DNA from: Halorussus amylolyticus
Lineage (GTDB): Archaea; Halobacteriota; Halobacteria; Halobacteriales; Haladaptataceae
Reading direction: 5' to 3'
Assembly (NCBI RefSeq): GCF_004143485.2
Contig: NZ_ML974133.1
Location: forward strand, 285,609 to 349,608
DNA: 64,000 bases
Part shown: piece by piece, positions 32,337 through 41,285 of the stretch
How positions within the stretch are numbered: position 1 is the first letter of the stretch
How the letters are laid out: each line of letters opens with the position of its first letter
Notes under the pieces: model-generated
Told to the model about the DNA's origin: nothing
Databases searched by the model: none
The model's input: only the letters and a program-made list of their open reading frames with translations
Translations under genes and position numbers: made by a program

Positions 32337-33996
32337 CGAGTACGAACACTACGAGGCGGTCGTCGTCGGGGGCGGACCCGGCGGGGCCGCAGCGGCGGCG
32401 ACGTTGGCGCGCAACGACGTGGAAACGCTGGTCCTCGAACGCGGCGTCGAGGCCGGGTCGAAGAACGTGACGGGCGGACTCGTCTACGCCGAGGAGTCCG
32501 CGCCGTACACCATCGACGGCCTGTTCCCCGACTTCCGCGAGGAGGCCGCCGAGCGACCGGTGACCGACTACTACCTCCACAACGTCGCGGGCGAGAAGGT
32601 CAAGACGTTCGACATCTCCGACCTGCACGACCACGACACCGAGTGGGCCGACGCGGTGCTCCGCCGGAAGATGGACTCGTGGGTCGCAGACCGGGTCCAC
32701 GAGATAGCGAGCGAGACCGGCGGCGGCCTCCTGACCGACGTGCGAGTCAACGGCCTCCTGCGCGAAGATGGCGAAATCGTGGGCGTGACCTGCGACGAAC
32801 TCGACCCAATCAGGGCCGACTTCGTCGTGGCGGCCGACGGCGTGAACTCCGAACTCGCACGCGACGCGGGCCTGATGGACTGGGAGGACCCCGACGAGTG
32901 GTTCCAAGGAGTGAAGGCGGTCGTGGACGTGCCGCCCGAAGTCATCGCCGAGCGATTCGACATCGACGACGACGAGGGCGAAGCCCACCTGTTTTCGGGC
33001 GACCTGTTCGAGGACGTGCGCGGCGGCGGGTTCGTCTACACCAACGAGGACTCCTTGTCAATCGGGACGGTGTTCCACCTCGACAGCCTCGTCGCCGAGG
33101 AGGCCGAACCCCACGAACTCCTCGACAGTCTGCTGACCCATCCGCTGATGGCGAACTGGCTGGAGGGCCACTACGACGAGGTCGAATATAGCGCGAAGTT
33201 GGTGCCCGATTCGAAGAAGGCGGCCCATCCGTCGCCCCACGACGGCCGACTCGTCCTCGTGGGCGATGCGGCCGGGCAGATGCAGGCGCAGGGACCGATT
33301 ATCAAGGGGATGAACCACGCTGTGACCGCGGGCGCGCTCGCTGGCGAGGCGTTCGCCGAGGCGCGGATGCGCAACGACCCCGAATCGGTCGGCGACCTCT
33401 ACGAGCGAAAGCTCCGCGACGAGGGCCTGATGGCGAAGCTCAGACCCTCGGGCTACCGCCTCGCGAGCGCGCTCGGCGAGCACGCGCCCGTGACCGCCCT
33501 CACGGATTCGGTCCTGACTTCGGGCGTCGGTCGCGCGGCCGTCGGTCTACTCGGCGACCGACTGGAGAGCCTCTACTCGTCGCCGACGCTCTCGCAAATC
33601 GTGCCGGACACTCGGACACCGTACGTCACGATGCCGACGGTCATCGCCGAGGAACTCGGCGAGCGCGTCGAAGGCGAGGCCGACTACGAGCCAAAGAGCC
33701 TGCTCGACCGAATCGGCGACCTGACCTACGACACCGACGTTGGCAACCCCCACATCCGACTTCGGGACGCCTCCGCGGAGGCCAGCGGCGCGGCCGTCTC
33801 GGCGTGCCCGGTCAGCGCCCACGACTTCGGCGGCGGGTGCTACCGCGAGGAGACGGTCGAGACCAACGGCGACGAGGAAACTATCATCAGCCTCGACACT
33901 CAGCCCTGCGTCGAGTGCGGGACGTGCGCCGTCGTGGCCGACACCGAGTGGGAGCACCCCCGCGGCGGGAAAGGCGTCGAATTCAAACAGGGATGA
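32329..33996 (+). CDS. fixC: ETF:quinone-oxidoreductase-like FixC fused to ferredoxin-like FixX
   Basis: 555 residues. Rossmann FAD motif VVVGGGPGGAAAAATLARN at the N-terminus; the flavoprotein continues through VLVGDAAGQMQAQGPIIKGM (about 305-325) to about 430. The last 85 residues are a FixX ferredoxin-like domain with CPVSAHDFGGGC and CVECGTC and the closing HPRGGKGVEF. FixC and FixX are separate proteins in most bacteria; the fusion is common in archaea. The complex hands electrons from ETF to the menaquinone pool and may bifurcate. Stop overlaps the next gene (ATGA). Confidence 0.92.
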   Translation: MTDEYEHYEAVVVGGGPGGAAAAATLARNDVETLVLERGVEAGSKNVTGGLVYAEESAPYTIDGLFPDFREEAAERPVTDYYLHNVAGEKVKTFDISDLHDHDTEWADAVLRRKMDSWVADRVHEIASETGGGLLTDVRVNGLLREDGEIVGVTCDELDPIRADFVVAADGVNSELARDAGLMDWEDPDEWFQGVKAVVDVPPEVIAERFDIDDDEGEAHLFSGDLFEDVRGGGFVYTNEDSLSIGTVFHLDSLVAEEAEPHELLDSLLTHPLMANWLEGHYDEVEYSAKLVPDSKKAAHPSPHDGRLVLVGDAAGQMQAQGPIIKGMNHAVTAGALAGEAFAEARMRNDPESVGDLYERKLRDEGLMAKLRPSGYRLASALGEHAPVTALTDSVLTSGVGRAAVGLLGDRLESLYSSPTLSQIVPDTRTPYVTMPTVIAEELGERVEGEADYEPKSLLDRIGDLTYDTDVGNPHIRLRDASAEASGAAVSACPVSAHDFGGGCYREETVETNGDEETIISLDTQPCVECGTCAVVADTEWEHPRGGKGVEFKQG

Positions 33997-34352
33997 GCGA
34001 CTACCGCGACCGAATCGCGGCGCTCGCGGCGCGCGCCCGCGAGGACCGCCGGACGTTCGACGCGCCCGACGACCCTCCCGACGAGGAGCGCGCGGTCCGA
34101 GTCCTCCGCGAGGGCGTCGGGGACGTGGTCGCCGTCTACGTGGACGCCCGAACGGGAGAGTTCGCACCGCTCGACCGCGAGGAGATGGCGCTGCTCGAAC
34201 GCGCGTTGAACGACTGGCTCGAACTCTACACCCGGTGTCACGGCCGCGAAATCGACACCGAGTTCACGGTTCGGGAGGTCGCCGAACTGGCCGTGGACAC
34301 CCGCGACCTCGCCGACACCGCACAGCTTCTGACCGGGGTTCCGGGGCGGTAG
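33993..34352 (+). CDS. Small acidic protein at the end of the fix operon
   Basis: 119 residues, overlapping the fixCX stop by four bases. Acidic, helical (YRDRIAALAARAREDRRTF, then EEMALLERALNDWLELYTRC) with no membrane segment or metal motif; VAVYVDARTGEFAPLDREE suggests a small beta region. It is probably translated with the ETF operon, so a role in its assembly or regulation is possible. I do not recognise a family. Confidence 0.72.
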   Translation: MSDYRDRIAALAARAREDRRTFDAPDDPPDEERAVRVLREGVGDVVAVYVDARTGEFAPLDREEMALLERALNDWLELYTRCHGREIDTEFTVREVAELAVDTRDLADTAQLLTGVPGR

Positions 34353-34720
34353 GTTCGATGAGCGACAGCGTCAGGAACTTCGCATCCGCTGATTCTATCG
34401 AACTTGACACGGATGCCGAAACCACCGGAAGTTTTAAGCGACGTGTGTGCTAATTATTAGCATGATTTTGGAGCGCACGACGCCCCGCGGACACCACGAA
34501 ATCACTCATGACACCGAACACCCGTCGCGTGGATAAGCGTACCGTCCTCGGAATCGAGTGTTGGTCGGTCAGTGCGCTGAGCGCGCTCGCACCCGAAAAC
34601 GTTGGTTTCACCCTCCTGATGGCTGCAGTCGGCGCGTCCCTCGTATTCAGACCCGACTGTCGAACGTCCCGCGCGGCGACATCCTCCAAACTTTTACTCC
34701 AGGCGAAGTAAGTATCTCGC
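34353..34720. other. 368-base region with promoter palindromes and only tiny open frames
   Basis: A TATA-like GTTTTAAG (34431-34438) is followed by the palindrome TGCTAAT-T-ATTAGCA (34448-34462) and a 24-codon frame MILERTTPRG... (34462-34536). A second TATA-like CTTTTACT (34691-34698) sits 23-30 bases before the dehydratase ATG. The tiny frame may be a leader or a spurious one; no RNA family is recognised. Confidence 0.45.
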
Positions 34721-35962
34721 ATGGTGCGAAACTACGCGGAGTTACACGACCCGAACGCCGAGTACACGATGCGCGACCTCTCGGCCGAGTCGATGGGTCT
34801 ACAGGCCGACCGCGGCCCCGGACCGCGCGACCTCGAAATCACGGACGTACAGACCACGATGATAGACGGCAACTTCCCGTGGACGCTCGTCCGGGTGTAC
34901 ACCGACGCGGGCGTCGTCGGCACCGGCGAGGCATACTGGGGCGCGGGCGTCCCCGAACTGATTCAGCGAATGCGACCGTTCCTCGTGGGCGAGAACCCCC
35001 TCGACATCGACCGCCTCTACGAGCACCTGATTCAGAAGATGTCGGGCGAGGGGTCCATCGAGGGCGTCACCGTGACCGCCATCTCGGGTATCGAAGTCGC
35101 GCTCCACGACCTCGCCGGAAAAGTGCTCGACCTGCCCGCCTACCAACTGCTCGGCGGGAAGTACCGCGACGAGGTGCGGGTCTACTGCGACTGTCACACC
35201 GCTGACGAGGCCGACCCCGACGCGTGCGCCGACGAGGCCGAGCGCGTGGTCGAGGAACTGGGCTACGACGCGCTCAAGTTCGACCTCGACGTGCCCTCGG
35301 GCCACGAGAAGGACCGCGCGAACCGCCACCTCCGAAACCCCGAAATCGACCACAAGGTCGAAATCGTGGAAGCCGTCACCGAGCGCGTCGGCGACCGGGC
35401 GGACGTGGCGTTCGACTGCCACTGGACGTTCTCGGCCGGGAGCGCAAAGCGCCTCGCCAGCGCCCTCGAATCGTACGACATCTGGTGGCTCGAAGACCCC
35501 GTCCCGCCCGAGAACCACGACGTACAGAAGAACGTGACCCACTCGACCACCGTTCCCATCGCGGCGGGCGAGAACGTCTACCGAAAACATGGCCAGCGCC
35601 GACTCCTCGAAGAGCAGGCCGTGGACATCATCGCGCCCGACATGCCGAAGGTCGGCGGGATGCGAGAGACCCGGAAAATCGCCGACATGGCCGACACCTA
35701 CTACACGCCGGTCGCGATGCACAACGTCTCCTCGCCCATCGCGACGATGGCGTCCGCACACGTCGGCACCGCCATCCCGAACTCGCTCGCGGTCGAGTAC
35801 CACAGCTACCAACTCGGCTGGTGGGAGGACCTCGTCGAAGAGGACGTTATCGAGGACGGCTACATCGAGATTCCCGAAAAGCCCGGACTCGGCCTGACTC
35901 TCGACATGGACGTGGTCGCCGACAAGATGGTCGCGGGCGAGGAACTGTTCGACGAGGAGTGA
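34721..35962 (+). CDS. Enolase-superfamily sugar-acid dehydratase (mandelate racemase/muconate lactonizing family)
   Basis: 413 residues. N-terminal capping domain to about 130, then the barrel with metal ligands in VAFDCHWTF, WWLEDPVPPENH and VPIAAGENVYRK, and the catalytic base region VAMHNVSSPIATM. The shape and the HNVSSP motif fit gluconate/xylonate/galactonate-type dehydratases, which turn aldonic acids into 2-keto-3-deoxy acids in the archaeal Entner-Doudoroff or Dahms-type routes. The exact sugar is not decided. The last 20 codons before the tail are copied at 39733-39798 beyond the transducer gene. Confidence 0.86.
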   Translation: MVRNYAELHDPNAEYTMRDLSAESMGLQADRGPGPRDLEITDVQTTMIDGNFPWTLVRVYTDAGVVGTGEAYWGAGVPELIQRMRPFLVGENPLDIDRLYEHLIQKMSGEGSIEGVTVTAISGIEVALHDLAGKVLDLPAYQLLGGKYRDEVRVYCDCHTADEADPDACADEAERVVEELGYDALKFDLDVPSGHEKDRANRHLRNPEIDHKVEIVEAVTERVGDRADVAFDCHWTFSAGSAKRLASALESYDIWWLEDPVPPENHDVQKNVTHSTTVPIAAGENVYRKHGQRRLLEEQAVDIIAPDMPKVGGMRETRKIADMADTYYTPVAMHNVSSPIATMASAHVGTAIPNSLAVEYHSYQLGWWEDLVEEDVIEDGYIEIPEKPGLGLTLDMDVVADKMVAGEELFDEE

Positions 35963-36075
35963 GTCACACCCGACAGTCTCGATACCGTCACTTTTGACGC
36001 CCTCGATGTCGTCGTCTTGGACGCCGTCGATATCGTCGTCCACGTCTGCGCCCCCGCTTTGGCGTTCGCTCTGCT

Positions 36076-36103
36076 GTCGGGATTTCCGGTCGGAAATCCC
36101 GAC
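36076..36103. terminator. 12-bp hairpin between convergent dehydratase and transducer genes
   Basis: GTCGGGATTTCC (36076-36087) and its exact complement (36092-36103) around loop GGTC. It lies 114 bases after the dehydratase stop and 64 bases before the transducer stop on the other strand, so it may end both transcripts. Confidence 0.5.
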
Positions 36104-36166
36104 GGTCACCGACCGGAAACCCCGACGCTCTCCGACCCACCGCGAATTTCGCCGTTCGAAGCGAGT

Positions 36167-39100
36167 CTACTGACTCTCGCCCGCGTTACCGGGCCGGGGT
36201 CGCTCCCTATCGTCGAACGAGACGGCCGCGTCGTCCCCTTGCGTGGTGGTCTCACCGAGGCCGCCGTCGGAGGTCACGTCGTCGGGTTCGCTCTCGACGG
36301 TCGCTTCGTCGCGCTCGCCGACCTCGAACTGTCCGACGAGTTCCCGGAGTGACTTCGCTGACCGGGAGACGCGCTGGACGTTCCCGGCCACCTCGTCCAC
36401 GACTGCGGCCTGCTGCTCGGTCGCCGCGGAGACGGTGCTCGCCTCCGACGCCGTCTCCTCGCTCACGCTGGAGATGTCATCGACCATCGTCACGACCTCC
36501 TCGGTCGAGACCGACTGCTCCTCGGTCGCGGCCGATATCTCCTCGATGCCGTGTTCGGCGTCTCGAACCGCCTCGTCGATGTGGTCGAACATCTCGATGG
36601 CGCTTCCGATGGTCTCGGTGCCGGTTTCGACGCTGTCCTGCATCGACTGCATCTCGCCGACCGTCTCGTCGGCGCTCTGTTGAATCTCGTGAGTCAGCAC
36701 CTCGACCTCCTCGGTCGCCGCTTCGGCCTCGTTCGCGAGCGCCTTGATTTCGTCGGCGACGACCGCGAAACCCTCGCCAGCCTCGCCCGCCCGGGCCGCT
36801 TCGATGGAGGCGTTGAGCGCGAGCAGGTTCGTCTGCTCGGCGATGCGCTGTATCAGTTGGACCATCTCGTTGATTTCGGTCACTTGGTCCCCGAGGCTCT
36901 CGACCTGCTCGACCGCGGTGTCGGCCTCCGATTCGATTTCGGAGATTTCCGCGGTCGCGTCGGCCGCGTACTCCCGACCTTGGTCGGCTAACTCGACCGC
37001 TTCGGTCGCGGTATCGACGACCCCGTCGGCAGACGACGCCACTTCCTCGATGGTCGCCGAGAGGCTGTTCATCTCGTTCGACGCCGCCTGCAGTTGCTCC
37101 GTCTGTCGCCCCGCCCCGTGTGCTATCTCCTCGACGGAGTCCGCGATTTCCCTGCTCGCGGATTCGATTTCCTCGGTACTCGCGGCGGTCTCGGTACTCA
37201 GCGCCGCGAATCGGTCCGCGACGTCGCGGACTTCGGCGAGGCTACGCCCGATTTCTGTCAGCCCAGTCTCCACGTCGTCCATCACTGCACCGTACTGACC
37301 GGGGAGGTCGGTTTCGAGTTCCTGGTCGAAGTCCCCCTCGCGTAGCTGGCTGCTCGCACTCCGTATCTGGTCGAAGCTGTCGGCGAGTTGCTGGACGCCC
37401 GCGTCCAAGTCCGCGAGGACCGCTCCGTACTCGCCGGGCAGTTCGGTGTCCACGTCTTGGTCCAACTTTCCGTCTCGGATTTGCTGGCTCGTGCGCCGAA
37501 TCTCGTCGAATCCCTCTTGGAGTTGCTCGACGCCCTCCTCGATGTCTGTCATGATGGCCCCGAACTCGCCCGGGAAATCCGTTCGTACTTCGCGGTCCAG
37601 TTCGCCCGCCCCGAGATTCTCGCTCACGCTTCGGAGTTCGGTCACCTGCCGTCGGAGGTTCCCCTGCATGTCCGAGAACGCGTCTACGAGTTCGCCGACC
37701 TCGTCGTCGGGCGCGGAGATGTCAACTTCGTCGTCGAAGCGGCCGTCGGCCAGCAATTTCGCTCGGTCTCGGAGTCGCTCTATCGGCGTCGAGATGTACC
37801 TCGCGGACCCGTATCCGACCGCCACCGCGACCACGACCACGCCGCCGATTAGCGCGAGGAGGAAGTCCCGCGCGGCGGTGGTGCGGTCGCTCAGACTTCG
37901 ACCGAGCGCGAGACTCGGCCCCGTCACGTCCTCTTCGGGCACCGTCGCGAGCAGCGACATCCGCTTGTCGCCGATTTCGATTGGCGCGTACGCCACGTAC
38001 CGACCCGCCCGTTCACCACTCGCTGTGGTTTCGTACGTCGTGAGTCCCCGTTCGCCTTCGAGAATCCGATTTTCCGAGACGTTCGCGAGGGTTCCCGCGT
38101 AGTCTTCGTCCGTGATGTACGTCTGGTTCTCGACCACCGAACTCTCGGGGTGGCTCAGTATCCGCCCGTTGTCGTTCACGATGCTCAGATGGCCGTTGTC
38201 GCCCACCGTAACGTCGTTCGTTATCTCCGAGAAGATGTCGTAGTTGAATCGGAGCGCGATGTAGCCCGCGAACAGATTGTCGTGATAGACTGGCGTCGTG
38301 ACGTACATCACCGACTTCCCGTCGACGGTCTGGACCTCTCCGAAGTGTACTTCACCCTGGTCGAGCAACGACGTTTCCAGGAACCATCCGGCATCGCCGT
38401 ACGTCTCGGCTTCGACCGATTCGGTGACGACTTCGTCGCCCGACCTGTGTGCGCGAAGGACGCCGCGGCCGTTCTTGTCGGTGAGGAGGATTTCGTCGTA
38501 CGCGGGCATCTCGGTGCCGTCAACCGTCACCGAGCGCGTGTCGAGATAGCTCTCGAACGATTCGTTGATGCCGTCCTTGGCGTCGTTCACGGCGGTCGTC
38601 TGGAGTTCGTAGTAGAAGACGCTCGGGGAGAGTATCCAGTCGAAGTCCTCGTGGTAGGCGTACGCGACGAACATCTGCTCGACGGGGTTGCCCTCTTGGG
38701 TGGTGTCCTGCCACTCGTACTCGGCGATGCCCCACGCCTCGCCGTTTCGAATTTCGGAGTCCGACCGGGCGTTCGCCCGGATGTCGTCGTAGACCGCTAG
38801 CGACCCGTCCTCTCGGTAGTTGTAGCCGTCCGGGAGGCTGTGGTGGACGACGACGTTCGAATCCCCGTCGGTCACTTGGGCGTAGCCGGTGTCGCCGATG
38901 TAGCCCGGTTGGAACGCCTGAGACATCGTGCCGTCTGCGTCGGTCCCGTTACCGCTGGTCCCGGCGATAACGCGCTCGGTCTTCGCCTTGACCCGCCGCT
39001 GTTCTTCGTCGGTCAACTCCTCCCAGTCCCGGCCGTCGTACTCCTCGTCGAGAATCGTTCGCTTCGTACTCTCGACCGTACTGTGCATCTGGAGGGCCAC

Positions 39101-39424
39101 GTAGCCGACCTGCTGTCTGCTCTGGTGTTGGATGAGTTCCATCTCACCCGCGCTCGCGGCCTGATAGTTCTGTACCGGCGTGGATTCCGCCAACGAACGC
39201 GCATCCACTCGCCGAACGTCGAACAGGTTTTCGAACTCCTCCTGTCTCGCACCAACCGTGTTGTTCAACTCTCCGGTTATCTGGTCCTCCAAGTGGGTCG
39301 CGCTCTGGTCCTGTGCGTACGACCCCACGGACTCCATGTTCTGTAGCCCGCCAGCGCCGACGACGAGGACCGGAACCATCGAAATGAGGAGGCACAGGCC
39401 GATGAGCTTCGTTCGTATCTTCAT
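36167..39424 (-). CDS. Membrane-bound methyl-accepting transducer (Htr) with Cache sensor and poly-HAMP array
   Basis: 1085 residues. Membrane helix 7-26, an extracellular Cache-type domain of about 490 residues (two tandem lobes with YAYHEDFDWILS and TPVYHDNLFAGYIALRF), membrane helix 521-543, HAMP 544-597, then three tandem HAMP-like units of about 57 residues (DFPGEFGAIMTDIEEGV, ELPGEYGAVLADLDAGV, DLPGQYGAVMDDVETGL), and a signalling domain (about 750-1030) with the hairpin tip IAEQTNLLALNASIEAARAG. It relays an unknown external or redox signal to CheA/CheW, which are not in the window. Flanked by the dehydratase end and its relic. Confidence 0.93.
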   Translation of the reverse strand: MKIRTKLIGLCLLISMVPVLVVGAGGLQNMESVGSYAQDQSATHLEDQITGELNNTVGARQEEFENLFDVRRVDARSLAESTPVQNYQAASAGEMELIQHQSRQQVGYVALQMHSTVESTKRTILDEEYDGRDWEELTDEEQRRVKAKTERVIAGTSGNGTDADGTMSQAFQPGYIGDTGYAQVTDGDSNVVVHHSLPDGYNYREDGSLAVYDDIRANARSDSEIRNGEAWGIAEYEWQDTTQEGNPVEQMFVAYAYHEDFDWILSPSVFYYELQTTAVNDAKDGINESFESYLDTRSVTVDGTEMPAYDEILLTDKNGRGVLRAHRSGDEVVTESVEAETYGDAGWFLETSLLDQGEVHFGEVQTVDGKSVMYVTTPVYHDNLFAGYIALRFNYDIFSEITNDVTVGDNGHLSIVNDNGRILSHPESSVVENQTYITDEDYAGTLANVSENRILEGERGLTTYETTASGERAGRYVAYAPIEIGDKRMSLLATVPEEDVTGPSLALGRSLSDRTTAARDFLLALIGGVVVVAVAVGYGSARYISTPIERLRDRAKLLADGRFDDEVDISAPDDEVGELVDAFSDMQGNLRRQVTELRSVSENLGAGELDREVRTDFPGEFGAIMTDIEEGVEQLQEGFDEIRRTSQQIRDGKLDQDVDTELPGEYGAVLADLDAGVQQLADSFDQIRSASSQLREGDFDQELETDLPGQYGAVMDDVETGLTEIGRSLAEVRDVADRFAALSTETAASTEEIESASREIADSVEEIAHGAGRQTEQLQAASNEMNSLSATIEEVASSADGVVDTATEAVELADQGREYAADATAEISEIESEADTAVEQVESLGDQVTEINEMVQLIQRIAEQTNLLALNASIEAARAGEAGEGFAVVADEIKALANEAEAATEEVEVLTHEIQQSADETVGEMQSMQDSVETGTETIGSAIEMFDHIDEAVRDAEHGIEEISAATEEQSVSTEEVVTMVDDISSVSEETASEASTVSAATEQQAAVVDEVAGNVQRVSRSAKSLRELVGQFEVGERDEATVESEPDDVTSDGGLGETTTQGDDAAVSFDDRERPRPGNAGESQ

Positions 39425-39949
39425 TGCTCCTCCCGAATTTCGGTATCCGACCGCTCGACGGGACTGCGTCGGTGACAGCGACCGGTTCCTGAGAATCGAC
39501 CGCGACGACTGTGCGCTTCGGGTTCCGACAGACTCGACGGTCTCATACCCGAGGTAGCTGAAAGCGAAGTCTTAAAAATTTGGACGTGATTTTTACGTGC
39601 GATAACTATACCCTTGTATTTTCTCAAAGGACGGTATTTTCTTGTGCGCATCCCCATCCGGACGGGACCTCACGCTTCCGAACTCACGCTCTGGCGAGCG
39701 ACGCCACCGATACGCCTCCGGCGTTCTCGAGTCTCGGCATCACGCTCGACGTGGACGTGGCTGCCGACAGGATGGTCGCGGGCGAGGAACTGTCCAACGG
39801 GGGCTACTCGGTCGCGGGCCTTCGAGGGCGGAGCCTGTCTCGAAACGCGACTCCATCTGCGATTGCAATCGCGGCGACCCACACGCCGACGATTATCATC
39901 GCGGAAGCGTCACGTGAGGCTAGCGCGCCGAAAACGGAGTCCTGCGTGG
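39425..39949. other. 525-base gap upstream of the transducer holding a gene relic
   Basis: No intact gene. Bases 39560-39640 are AT-rich (AAAAATTTGGACGTGATTTT, then ACCCTTGTATTTTCTCAAAG) and probably carry the transducer promoter. The dehydratase relic lies at 39733-39798; the rest has no recognisable coding content. Confidence 0.6.
39733..39798 (+). pseudogene. Relic of a sugar-acid dehydratase C-terminus
   Basis: The 60 bases 39733-39792 match the dehydratase 3' end (35888-35947) at about 53 of 60 positions in the same reading frame, giving LGITLDVDVAADRMVAGEEL against LGLTLDMDVVADKMVAGEEL. Beyond this the similarity stops on both sides and no intact frame or start remains. It is either the remnant of a second paralogue or a repeat made by recombination. 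Confidence 0.8.
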
Positions 39950-40492
39950 CTACTGCGTGACTTTCTCGGCGAACTGCTCGCGGACCTTCTTCACCTTGGG
40001 TTCGGCCTGTATCGAGCAGTACTGGTCGTCGGGATTCTTCTCGTAGTAGTCCTGATGGTACTCCTCGGCTTCGTAGAACGTGTCGAGGGGTTCGACCTCG
40101 GTCACGATTTCGTCCTCGTCGTAGGCCCCCTCGGCTTCGAGCGCGTCGATGAATCGCTCGGCGGTCTCCTGCTGGTCGTCGTCGTGGGTGAAGATGGCCG
40201 ACCGGTACTGGGTGCCCACGTCGGGTCCCTGTCGGTTGAGTTGGGTCGGGTCGTGGACCGTGAAGAACACCTGAAGGAGGTCCTCGTAGCCGAGTGTTTC
40301 GGGGTCGTACTCGACCTGCACGACCTCGGCGTGGCCCGTCTCGCCCCGACAGACTGCTTCGTACGTGGGGTCCTCGACGTGGCCGCCAGCGTATCCGGAG
40401 GTGACTTCCGAGACGCCATCGAGTTCCTTGAAAGCCGCTTCGGTACACCAGAAGCACCCGCCTGCGAGCGTGGCTCGTTCGGTTCGAGTCAT
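39950..40492 (-). CDS. msrA: Peptide methionine-S-sulfoxide reductase
   Basis: 180 residues. The GGCFWC motif with the catalytic C13 and C16 begins the protein, followed by GVSEVTSGYAGGHVEDPTYE, GHAEVVQVEYDP and a recycling cysteine in DDQYCSIQAEPKVKKV near the C-terminus. It reduces methionine-S-sulfoxide in proteins after oxidative damage, using thioredoxin. Single gene with its own short upstream region; 57 bases from the ferritin-like gene end. Confidence 0.96.
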   Translation of the reverse strand: MTRTERATLAGGCFWCTEAAFKELDGVSEVTSGYAGGHVEDPTYEAVCRGETGHAEVVQVEYDPETLGYEDLLQVFFTVHDPTQLNRQGPDVGTQYRSAIFTHDDDQQETAERFIDALEAEGAYDEDEIVTEVEPLDTFYEAEEYHQDYYEKNPDDQYCSIQAEPKVKKVREQFAEKVTQ

Positions 40493-40549
40493 GGTCGGAC
40501 GTAGGCACCGCGGACGGTTAGGTTTGCGGGAAGCGGTCAGAACGCGGAG

Positions 40550-41179
40550 TCAGCAGATGGGCTTCGGGTCTAACCCCATCCCTGTCAGCGTCTCGGCGTA
40601 GGCGTCGTAGGCGACCCGAATCGTCTCCTCGGCCGTCTCTCTCGCACGCTCCCAGTCGTCGTCGGCGTCGCACCGACCTGCCAGCAGTTCGACCCCCGTC
40701 TCGACGCCGTCCTGCGTGTCCGCGCGCAGGCCCCGAAAGAGGTCGGCCCGGCGCTCGTCGGCGTCGTTGACGAAGAAGTTCACGACCTGCAACTGGGTTC
40801 GGTCGGCCACGAGCGACCGGCCGACGAGTCCCGCCGCGCGCTCGACAGTGGCGTCGAGTCCGCGCAGGTGTTCGTGCATCGAGTCGGTCTCGTCGGTCGG
40901 TTCGAAGTCGTCCAACTCCGCGACCACTCGGTCGAAGTGGTCGGACTCCTGTCGAGCGAGCGCCGCGAACGCGTCGCTCGCTTCGGCGTCGTCCTCGGAG
41001 TCGGCCCACTCGCCGAACGTTTCGCTGGCGAGGCGCTCGCTCTGAGCGGCGGCCCGGAGGACGGTTTCGGCGTCGAGGGTCGCGTCGGTCAGCGCGACGA
41101 GCGACTGCTGGGAGCCGAGCCTATCGAGTTCGGTCGCCATCGACTGTTCGACTCGCTCGGAGAACGTCGCGGCGTTCAT
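40550..41179 (-). CDS. Rubrerythrin/ferritin-like four-helix protein
   Basis: 209 residues, almost entirely alpha-helical. Glu and ExxH-type positions in AAAQSERLASETFGEW and ARQESDHFDRVVAEL suggest a ferritin-like di-iron site, but the second half shows a weaker pattern, so metal binding is uncertain. Haloarchaea carry related proteins annotated as rubrerythrin family. No rubredoxin domain is present. The divergent HAD gene starts 106 bases away. Start at MNAATFSERVEQ, where the helical pattern begins. Confidence 0.72.
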   Translation of the reverse strand: MNAATFSERVEQSMATELDRLGSQQSLVALTDATLDAETVLRAAAQSERLASETFGEWADSEDDAEASDAFAALARQESDHFDRVVAELDDFEPTDETDSMHEHLRGLDATVERAAGLVGRSLVADRTQLQVVNFFVNDADERRADLFRGLRADTQDGVETGVELLAGRCDADDDWERARETAEETIRVAYDAYAETLTGMGLDPKPIC

Positions 41180-41285
41180 ACTCTCGCTTAGGATGTCGCC
41201 GGGCTTGAATGTTCGCGGCGGCGCTCGCCGCCGAGAATCCGCCGCGAGACCAACACCCAAGGTCGGGCGACTCGTAGCCACGCCG

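Noticed and set aside
34508..34711. 67-codon frame upstream of the dehydratase
   Set aside because: Not haloarchaea-like in codon use or acidity, overlaps the 24-codon frame and promoter signals; no family pattern.
36017..36352. Gene on the plus strand in the dehydratase/transducer gap
   Set aside because: It overlaps the end of the transducer antisense and is low in coding signature; the hairpin 36076-36103 explains part of it.
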